Assembly: GCA_947441325.1 (NCBI GenBank)
Contig: CANETR010000202.1
Coordinates: 1-5,164, forward strand
DNA from: Saprospiraceae bacterium
GTDB taxonomy: Bacteria > Bacteroidota > Bacteroidia > Chitinophagales > Saprospiraceae
DNA: 5,164 bases
Direction: 5' to 3'
A program made the translations under genes and the position numbers. Positions within the stretch are counted from its first letter, which is position 1. Each line of letters begins with the position of its first letter. The notes under the pieces were generated by a model. The model saw only the letters and a list, made by a program, of their open reading frames with translations, made no database searches and was not told the origin of the DNA. Of this stretch, positions 1 through 4,392 are shown piece by piece.

Positions 1-1
1 A

Positions 2-325
2 AGAGTGCTAAGCAGAAAGGCTACTGTCGCTCAAACAAATGGATATGTGGTGCAGGGACTCTGTTATTATCATCGCGATCTGGGTTTTGATACAGGCTTT
101 TCAGGATTTGCAGGGCTTGGCCCATTTTTGGGAATTTACACACCACAGGGCAAAAATGTCAGATTCGGAGGCGGTCTTGCCTTTGCAATTGGAGCCTCCT
201 ATACCTTTACACATATTCCCCTGGATCTTTCTATAGATTGGATGCCCATCTTGGGTGCTCCACGCCTTAGCGCAGCAAGGGGCGGAATAACCTTGAGGTA
301 TGTAATTCCTACAATCTGGCATTAG
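2..325 (+). CDS. C-terminal part of a probable outer-membrane beta-barrel protein (5' end outside window)
   Basis: The frame is open from the window edge to TAG at 323-325 (107 residues visible), so this is the 3' end of a longer gene; GTG at 5 is an available start codon but probably not the true one. The sequence alternates hydrophobic and small or polar residues in short stretches separated by turns, as in transmembrane beta strands: GFSGFAGLGPFLGIY, then RFGGGLAFAIGASYTF, then IPLDLSIDWMPIL and GGITLRYVI. The order 'strand, IPLDLSIDW, variable loop, GGxxLRY' resembles the end of small Bacteroidota outer-membrane barrel (porin-like) proteins, where the last strand normally ends in an aromatic residue. 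Here about five residues (PTIWH) follow it. The likely location is the outer membrane; the substrate or role cannot be told from this fragment. The next gene starts 48 bp downstream with no visible terminator between, so co-transcription is possible. Confidence 0.6.
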   Translation, partial: RVLSRKATVAQTNGYVVQGLCYYHRDLGFDTGFSGFAGLGPFLGIYTPQGKNVRFGGGLAFAIGASYTFTHIPLDLSIDWMPILGAPRLSAARGGITLRYVIPTIWH

Positions 326-373
326 TGACAAATAATCAGCTGTTTATTTTTAAGTTCTGAACACCTGTTTAAA

Positions 374-1633
374 ATGAAAGTTGTTATCATTGGTGCCGGT
401 TTTGGAGGCATACATCTGGCCAAGAATTTGTGCAATACTAATTTTGAGGTCGTTCTTGTAGATAAAAACAATTATCATTGTTTTCAGCCGCTGCTATATC
501 AGGTGGCAACTGCCGGTTTAGAAACTGGAACAATTTCTTATCCGGTACGCAGAATGCTGCAGCGTTACAAAAATTTCAGATTTTATTGGGGAGAGGTTTG
601 TCATATTGATGCCGATTTTAAAAAAATTAGTCTTAAAACTCAAACGGCTGAAGAAGAGCTGAACTATGACATATTGGTGCTGGCAACGGGTACCCAAACC
701 AATTACTTTGGTTTTGAATCTAAGAAAAGCCTTTTCATGTCAATTAAAACAATTCCTGAGGCGCTGAACCTGCGAAGCTATATGTTGCAGAATCTGGAAC
801 TTGCCGTAATGGAAGAATCGCATGAAAAAAGAGCCGAATTACTAAATATTGCTATTGTTGGCGGCGGACCTACCGGAGTGGAGTTGGCCGGAGCTCTGGC
901 AGAAATGAAAAACCATATCCTGCCCAAGGATTATCCAGAGCTGAATTTGGATGAAATGCAAGTGAGTCTTTTTCAACGTGGAGAGCGAATCTTAGATATG
1001 CTTCATCCTTCATTATCTGAAAAGGCACTCAATTATCTCAAAAAGATGGGTGTCTCTGTCTACCTCAAGACTGCAGTAACCGATTATGATGGTGATTTTT
1101 TAACATTGAATGGCAAAGACAAATTTCCGACCGATACGGTGATTTGGGCCGCTGGGGTCAAGGCGCTCAGTCCGGCTGGTTTGGAAAAAGCCATTGTGCT
1201 GCCGAATGGCAGATTGCAGGTCGATGAGCAGCTAAGGTTAATTTCATACAATGACCTCTATGCAATCGGCGATCTTGCTTACATGCCCTGCGAGGCTTAT
1301 CCCAATGGGCATCCACAGGTTGCTCCTGTTGCTATTGATATGGCAAAATACCTGGCAAAGCTTTTGAAAAAATCTGATAAATCTCCTAAGCCTTTCGTGT
1401 ATAATCACAAAGGTTCTATGGCTGTTGTAGGTAGGAACAAGGCGGTAGTAGATCTTCCAAAATTTCGCAGCGGCGGTTTCATCGCCTGGTTGATTTGGAT
1501 GTTTGTACACTTGATGTCGCTGGTTGGGTTTAGGAATAAAATAGCGGCACTTTTTAGCTGGGCTTACAGCTATTTTACCTACGAAAAGGCCCTGCGATTG
1601 ATTATCAGACCCTATAAGCGGGGGGAGAATTGA
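374..1633 (+). CDS. ndh: Type II NADH:quinone oxidoreductase (NDH-2), NAD(P)/FAD-dependent
   Basis: This 419-residue protein has the full two-dinucleotide-fold layout of NDH-2, a peripheral inner-membrane flavoenzyme that passes electrons from NADH to quinone without pumping protons. Residues 7-12 (GAGFGG) form the FAD-binding Rossmann loop. NYHCFQPLLYQVATAGL at 33-49 is a family signature. GGGPTGVELAGAL at 163-175 is the NADH-binding loop and includes the conserved Glu170. VIWAAGV (256-262) and LYAIGD (295-300) complete the FAD site. The C-terminal part (about 365-400: FIAWLIWMFVHLMSLVGF and following) is hydrophobic and amphipathic, as expected for membrane attachment. Length is normal for the family (about 400-450). 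The quinone-site motif, usually AQxAxQ, reads APVAID at 317-322, so both glutamines are replaced. ATG at 374 is chosen because the FAD fold begins at residue 3; there is no obvious Shine-Dalgarno, as is common in Bacteroidota. The TGA stop lies inside a heptamer array. A related ferredoxin-type or other disulfide-reductase-family function is possible but less likely. Confidence 0.9.
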   Translation: MKVVIIGAGFGGIHLAKNLCNTNFEVVLVDKNNYHCFQPLLYQVATAGLETGTISYPVRRMLQRYKNFRFYWGEVCHIDADFKKISLKTQTAEEELNYDILVLATGTQTNYFGFESKKSLFMSIKTIPEALNLRSYMLQNLELAVMEESHEKRAELLNIAIVGGGPTGVELAGALAEMKNHILPKDYPELNLDEMQVSLFQRGERILDMLHPSLSEKALNYLKKMGVSVYLKTAVTDYDGDFLTLNGKDKFPTDTVIWAAGVKALSPAGLEKAIVLPNGRLQVDEQLRLISYNDLYAIGDLAYMPCEAYPNGHPQVAPVAIDMAKYLAKLLKKSDKSPKPFVYNHKGSMAVVGRNKAVVDLPKFRSGGFIAWLIWMFVHLMSLVGFRNKIAALFSWAYSYFTYEKALRLIIRPYKRGEN

Positions 1634-1726
1634 GTATATTTCATTGAGCATTGAGCATTGAGCATATTTCATTGAGTATATTTCATTAAGCATTGATCAT
1701 TGGGCATTTATCATTGAGTATTGAAT
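1629..1726. repeat. Array of 14 in-phase 7-bp units (consensus ATTGAGC) overlapping the ndh stop codon
   Basis: From 1629 the sequence divides without a gap or insertion into fourteen 7-bp units. They are ATTGAGT, ATATTTC, ATTGAGC (three times), ATATTTC, ATTGAGT, ATATTTC, ATTAAGC, ATTGATC, ATTGGGC, ATTTATC, ATTGAGT and ATTGAAT. Every unit starts with AT, and the variation is by substitution only. The TGA stop of the NADH dehydrogenase gene (1631-1633) lies in the first unit, so unit gain or loss downstream would not alter the protein. A minus-strand open frame across this stretch is a by-product of the repetition. The function is unknown. Confidence 0.9.
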
Positions 1727-1786
1727 GATTTTCCATTTCTTTTGTGCTCATCTTTCTATTTTTGAGGAACATATTTTTATTTTTGT

Positions 1787-1990
1787 AAAATGTTACACCT
1801 ATGGCGCTAAAATCATTTTTTCCGCCTTTGGCTACAAAAATGTTGCCCCGCTGGGGCTGCTAAATCGGGTATTTTATTCTGAAATTATTTAAAAAGCTAA
1901 TGTTTCTTGATGTGGCATAGCTCCGTAGGAGCGGAATTTTTGTAGCAGCGAAAGCTGCAAATGATTAAAACCCCGTAGGGGTGATATTTT
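1787..1990. repeat. REP/BIME-like element, copy A: six hairpins in two mirrored arms
   Basis: The left arm has hairpins at 1795-1807 (CACCTATGGCG, decayed stem), 1824-1832 (GCC-TTT-GGC) and 1845-1857 (GCCCC-GCT-GGGGC). The right arm has 1920-1932 (GCTCC-GTA-GGAGC), 1945-1958 (GCAGC-GAAA-GCTGC, a GNRA-type loop) and 1970-1982 (ACCCC-GTA-GGGGT). The left-arm linkers AAATCATTT (1810-1818) and TACAAAAAT (1833-1841) reappear as reverse complements in the right arm at 1959-1967 (8 of 9) and 1936-1944 (9 of 9). The whole is therefore an imperfect inverted repeat with a 62-bp centre between the innermost hairpins. The centre begins with an AATCGGGTATT stretch that is also present in copy B. Confidence 0.85.
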
Positions 1991-2038
1991 GGTTTAATAT
2001 GATACCTAAACGTTTTTGGATAAATTTTTGATGAAACA

Positions 2039-2057
2039 TTTTTTTTATTAAAAAAAA
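2039..2057. other. T8-ATT-A8 perfect AT palindrome just upstream of the transposase gene
   Basis: Eight T (2039-2046), ATT, then eight A (2050-2057) form a perfect 8-bp A/T inverted repeat that ends 11 bp before the transposase ATG. In RNA it would be a weak hairpin in the leader; in DNA it is a bendable or easily melted tract. It may be chance in an AT-rich spacer. No clear TAnnTTTG promoter box is visible for the transposase gene, although TAAATTTTTG at 2021-2030 is a loose match with two extra T. Confidence 0.45.
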
Positions 2058-2068
2058 CATTTCAAATC

Positions 2069-2530
2069 ATGGCAAACACCTATTCACAATTGATAATACA
2101 AATTGTCTTTGCAGTCAATGGCAGAGATAATCTAATCTCTTCAAAAAATAGAGAAGAATTAGAAAAATATATATGTGGAATTATTGAAAACAAAGGTCAA
2201 AAAATGTTGGCAATATACATTATGCCCAACCATGCACATATTTTGGTTGGTATGCAGCCAAACATTACAATATCAGATTTAACAAGAGATATCAAGGCAA
2301 ACTCATCAAAATTTATCAATCAATCAAAATGGGTTAAAGGAAAATTCAGCTGGCAAGAAGGATTTGGTGCATTTTCCTACTCAAAAAGTCAAATAGATAG
2401 TGTTGTCAAATATATTTTGAACCAAGAGGAGCATCATAAGAAAAAGACATTCAAAGAAGAATATTTGGAATTTTTGAACAAGTTCGATGTTGAATACAAA
2501 GAAGAATACTTGTTTAATTGGATCGATTAG
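2069..2530 (+). CDS. tnpA: IS200/IS605-type Y1 (HUH) transposase, RAYT-like
   Basis: This 153-residue protein has the Y1 transposase (Transposase_17) fold of single-strand HUH nucleases, which cut and join DNA through a covalent 5'-phosphotyrosine. The metal-binding HUH motif is visible as H55-A-H57 in MPNHAHILVG. The catalytic tyrosine is Y115 in VVKYILNQEEHH, with Q119 four residues later, the same Tyr+4 Gln spacing as IS200/IS605 TnpA. The conserved blocks DIKANSSKFIN (74-84) and KGKFSWQEGFGAFSYS (90-105) are also present, so nothing essential seems lost. The length matches compact IS200 TnpA and short RAYTs. ATG at 2069 begins the typical MANTYSQL N-terminus. The gene is visibly richer in A and T than the flanking dehydrogenase and peptidase genes, in line with separate ancestry. 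Flanking by two copies of a multi-hairpin repeat and the absence of a TnpB partner favour a RAYT over a simple IS200 copy; a solitary IS200 insertion is the alternative. Confidence 0.9.
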   Translation: MANTYSQLIIQIVFAVNGRDNLISSKNREELEKYICGIIENKGQKMLAIYIMPNHAHILVGMQPNITISDLTRDIKANSSKFINQSKWVKGKFSWQEGFGAFSYSKSQIDSVVKYILNQEEHHKKKTFKEEYLEFLNKFDVEYKEEYLFNWID

Positions 2531-2540
2531 TTTTTTTAAT

Positions 2541-2744
2541 AAAATGCCGCACCTAAGGCGCTGGGATCATTTTTTTTCGCCTTTGGCTACAAAAATGTTG
2601 CCCCGCTGGGGCTGAATAATCGGGTATTATATTCTAAATTTATTACATAATATTTATCCTTGGGATTAAATAGCTCCGTAGGAGCGGAATTTTTGTAGCA
2701 GCGAAAGCTGCAAATGATTAAAACCCCGTTTGGGGTGATATTTT
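2541..2744. repeat. REP/BIME-like element, copy B: six hairpins in two mirrored arms
   Basis: This is a direct repeat of copy A, of equal length (204 bp). Hairpins lie at 2549-2561 (GCACC-TAA-GGCGC, one A:C mismatch), 2579-2587 (GCC-TTT-GGC), 2600-2612 (GCCCC-GCT-GGGGC), 2673-2685 (GCTCC-GTA-GGAGC), 2698-2711 (GCAGC-GAAA-GCTGC) and 2723-2736 (ACCCC-GTTT-GGGGT). The right arm from TAGCTCC to GATATTTT matches copy A except in one loop, where GTA is replaced by GTTT and the stem is intact. The central part (about 2640-2670) has largely diverged from copy A. It begins 10 bp after the transposase stop and could also act as the 3' end of that transcript. Confidence 0.85.
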
Positions 2745-2767
2745 CGTACCATCATTTTTCATTCAAC

Positions 2768-2811
2768 ATCCCCCTTTTTTGACAAATCCCCCTTTTAATT
2801 TTGTAATCCCC
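2768..2811. repeat. Three direct ATCCCC repeats upstream of the peptidase promoter
   Basis: ATCCCCC at 2768-2774, AATCCCCC at 2785-2792 and AATCCCC at 2805-2811 are spaced 18 and 20 bp apart, close to two helical turns. The first two are followed by T-rich stretches (TTTTTTGACA and TTTTAATTTTG). They lie roughly 25-70 bp upstream of the proposed -7 box of the peptidase gene, a position suited to a regulator site. They may equally be a decayed intergenic repeat. No regulator is recognised. Confidence 0.4.
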
Positions 2812-2835
2812 ACTAAATGGTTCGATAGATTTTAT

Positions 2836-2843
2836 TAGCTTTG
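2836..2843 (+). promoter_or_regulatory. Bacteroidota-type -7 promoter box (TAGCTTTG) for the peptidase gene
   Basis: TAGCTTTG matches the TAnnTTTG -7 consensus of the Bacteroidota primary sigma factor exactly and is 42 bp upstream of the ATG at 2886. No good -33 TTTG is found at the usual distance of about 19-21 bp, so the promoter may be weak or need an activator. If it is real, transcription starts near 2850. This argues against the in-frame TTG at 2841, which lies within the box, being the translation start. Confidence 0.45.
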
Positions 2844-2885
2844 CAGAATGTAACATATTATTTTCAAGAAAAAATAAAAACAGCT

Positions 2886-4094
2886 ATGTACAGCAGATTG
2901 AAAACTATGGCTTTGGGGCTTGCAATGCTATCGGCTCCGGCAATTTTTGCTCAGGAAACCGCAAAACTAAGCAATAAAAAAGACGGCGGATATCAGTTCA
3001 CCGTAGTACGCGATATCGAAGCTACCGAAGTTCAAAATCAGGGCCGTACTGGTACCTGTTGGAGCTTTTCGAGCCTTTCATTTTTTGAGTCGGAATTGCT
3101 GCGCATGGGCAAAGGCAAACACAATCTTTCTGAAATGTTTATTGCCCGTAAGGCCTATGAGGAAAAAGCAGTCAACTATGTGCGCATGCATGGCAGCTTT
3201 AATTTCGGCCCCGGTGGAGCTTTTCACGATATACCCTATGTAGCCAAAAAATTTGGAATGATGCCAGAAGAAGCCTATAAGGGTCTCAACTATGGTTCCG
3301 AAACACATAATCATGCCGAGATGGACGCAGTGTTAAGCGCTGTTGTAAAAGAATTGGTTAAAAATCCGCAGGGCAAACTCACGCCATCATGGAAAAATGC
3401 CGTTTCAGGAATCTTGGATGCCTATTTGGGTGCCGTGCCTGCAGAATTTACTTATAATGGCAAAAAATATACACCCGAGAGTTTTGCTAAAGAACTTGGT
3501 CTCGATCTGAATGAATATGTGCTCATTAGTTCCTTTTCTCATCATCCATTTTATGAGCAGTTTGTACTGGAAGTTCCCGACAATTGGGCCTTGCAGACTT
3601 GTTACAACGTTCCCCTGGATGAAATGATGGAAATTGCCGAGCATGCGGTAACCAAAGGTTATGGTGTTGCCTGGGCCAGCGATGTTTCTGAAAAAGGTTT
3701 TTCTTTCCGCGATGGCTTGGCCATTGTACCCGAAGACGAGTCGACCATTCAAATTAAAGGTCGCGACAATGCCCAATTCAACGATGCAGGCGCTCAAAAA
3801 ATGAGCTCAGCATTCGATGCGCCTGTTAAAGAGAAAAAAATTACACAGGAAATGCGCCAGGATGCTTTTGACAATTATCTTACTCAAGACGACCACGGCA
3901 TGCACTTTACTGGCTTGGTAAAAGATCAGATTGGCACCAAATATTTCATCGTGAAAAATTCATGGGGCAAGGCCAATGATTGCGATGGTTATTTTTATGC
4001 TTCTGAGCCTTATTTTAAATTCAAAACCACCAACATCATGCTGCACAAAGACGGCATTCCGAAGGAATTGAGAAAGAAATTAGGGATCAAATAA
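2886..4094 (+). CDS. Exported C1-family cysteine peptidase, bleomycin hydrolase/aminopeptidase C type
   Basis: This 402-residue protein belongs to the papain-like C1B group (Peptidase_C1-like; bleomycin hydrolase, PepC), which usually trims peptides from the N-terminus. A signal peptide is visible: a short n-region with R4 and K6, a hydrophobic core at 8-21, and likely cleavage after A22 (IFA|QET). The mature enzyme should therefore act in the periplasm or outside, unlike the cytosolic PepC enzymes. The catalytic parts are in order: Q52 of the oxyanion hole and C58 in NQGRTGTCWSFS, H337 in DDHGMHFTG, and N358 in KYFIVKNSWG. YNVPLDEMMEIAEHAVTKGYGVAWASDVS (about 240-268) matches the C1B core. 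Mature length (about 380) is shorter than the roughly 440-455 of classical members. ATG at 2886 is preferred over the in-frame TTG at 2841 because it starts directly at the signal peptide and lies downstream of the TAGCTTTG box; ATG at 2907 would lose the charged n-region. Substrate unknown. Confidence 0.88.
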   Translation: MYSRLKTMALGLAMLSAPAIFAQETAKLSNKKDGGYQFTVVRDIEATEVQNQGRTGTCWSFSSLSFFESELLRMGKGKHNLSEMFIARKAYEEKAVNYVRMHGSFNFGPGGAFHDIPYVAKKFGMMPEEAYKGLNYGSETHNHAEMDAVLSAVVKELVKNPQGKLTPSWKNAVSGILDAYLGAVPAEFTYNGKKYTPESFAKELGLDLNEYVLISSFSHHPFYEQFVLEVPDNWALQTCYNVPLDEMMEIAEHAVTKGYGVAWASDVSEKGFSFRDGLAIVPEDESTIQIKGRDNAQFNDAGAQKMSSAFDAPVKEKKITQEMRQDAFDNYLTQDDHGMHFTGLVKDQIGTKYFIVKNSWGKANDCDGYFYASEPYFKFKTTNIMLHKDGIPKELRKKLGIK

Positions 4095-4098
4095 GTGT

Positions 4099-4126
4099 GA
4101 AAGAGGAAAGATGAAAGAGGAAAGAA
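4099..4126. repeat. Four in-phase 7-bp units (GAAAGAN) just after the peptidase stop
   Basis: GAAAGAG, GAAAGAT, GAAAGAG and GAAAGAA follow each other without interruption, beginning 4 nt after the stop codon's last base. The unit can also be read as a 14-bp repeat, GAAAGAGGAAAGAT, with one change in the second copy. The sequence differs completely from the array after the dehydrogenase gene, but the unit length and the position at a gene 3' end are the same. Confidence 0.75.
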
Positions 4127-4333
4127 TGTCTTATCATATTGACTAGAGAAAAGATTTTTCAGGGCTTAGGTGACAGGTAATATTGACAAGTACTGTTCAT
4201 TCTATACTCTTCTCGTTTGAAAATCTAACCAATATTCTAATTTTTTAGCTTAGATCTTTGCTTCGTGCTTCTTTGTGTAAAACTTTATTAACTCTGTGGT
4301 GATGATTGCCATAGTGTAAAATAGGAAATAATT
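4127..4333. other. Non-coding spacer with a degenerate CACAGAG/CACAAAG-type intergenic repeat (about 4255-4300)
   Basis: I find no convincing gene here. Read on the minus strand, 4300 back to 4255 gives a series of short motifs: ACCACAGAGTTA, ATAAAGTTTT, ACACAAAGAAG, CACGAAGCAAAG. This resembles the loosely repeated CACAGAG/CACAAAG/CACGAAG sequences that often fill spacers in Bacteroidota and other bacteria; that resemblance is from memory and was not searched. AGATTTTTC (4153-4161) and GAAAATCT (4219-4226) are nearly inverted copies but far apart. No promoter box for the downstream gene is clear. Confidence 0.35.
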
Positions 4334-4380
4334 AAAAGGGGAAAGTTGGTACAATTTTTTGTCACCGCTTTCCTTTTTTG
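4334..4380 (+). terminator. Intrinsic terminator hairpin with U-tract, directly before the SH3-domain gene
   Basis: GGAAAG (4340-4345) pairs perfectly with CTTTCC (4368-4373). Inside it, GGT (4348-4350) pairs with ACC (4364-4366), and after a one-base bulge (C4363) ACAA (4351-4354) pairs with TTGT (4359-4362) around a TTTT loop. Six T follow (4374-4379), and an A-rich run precedes the stem, so it could also work on the minus strand. It most simply ends the peptidase transcript about 240 bp after that gene. Its T-tract ends only 13 bp before the next start codon, which leaves almost no room for a separate promoter. Confidence 0.65.
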
Positions 4381-4392
4381 TTTAAATAATAT

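Larger units (their letters stand above)
1787..2744. mobile_element. RAYT/REP-like module: Y1 transposase gene between two 204-bp direct repeats
   Basis: Two near-identical multi-hairpin elements in the same orientation (1787-1990 and 2541-2744) enclose one IS200-type transposase gene. The left copy ends 78 bp before the gene start and the right copy starts 10 bp after its stop. REP-associated tyrosine transposases (RAYTs) are known to sit between REP-type palindromes that they are thought to process and spread, and this arrangement fits that description. I see no terminal inverted repeats and no target-site duplication, which agrees with the single-strand chemistry of the IS200/IS605 group. 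The outer limits are taken as the ends of identity between the copies (AAAATG at left, GATATTTT at right). Whether the module still moves as a unit, or only the repeats do, cannot be told here. Confidence 0.65.

Noticed and set aside
39..331. Open frames in other phases over the barrel fragment (39-236 plus, 101-331 minus)
   Set aside because: They overlap the barrel-like frame, have no recognisable domain, and lack the strand pattern seen in the main frame.
1244..1693. Minus-strand open frame of 149 codons
   Set aside because: It lies opposite the dehydrogenase gene, and its start region (MLNEIYS repeated) is only the translation of the heptamer array. No protein family features are seen.
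1845..1857. GCCCC-GCT-GGGGC hairpin as an intrinsic terminator of ndh
   Set aside because: It is over 200 bp past the stop and is not followed by a T-tract. It belongs to the repeated element.
1920..1982. Riboswitch or structured non-coding RNA explanation for the hairpin cluster
   Set aside because: The same cluster lies both upstream and downstream of the transposase gene in direct orientation and is mirrored within itself, which fits a repeat element better than a cis-regulatory RNA.
1629..2744. CRISPR array
   Set aside because: The heptamers have no spacers, and the 204-bp element occurs only twice around a transposase gene. There are no regularly spaced 25-40 bp repeats and no cas genes.
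2841..2885. TTG at 2841 as start of the peptidase gene
   Set aside because: It would add 15 residues ahead of an otherwise standard signal peptide and lies within the TAGCTTTG promoter box.
3078..3797. Minus-strand open frames at 3078-3314 and 3405-3797
   Set aside because: Both are opposite the well-supported peptidase gene, which carries catalytic motifs on both sides of this stretch.
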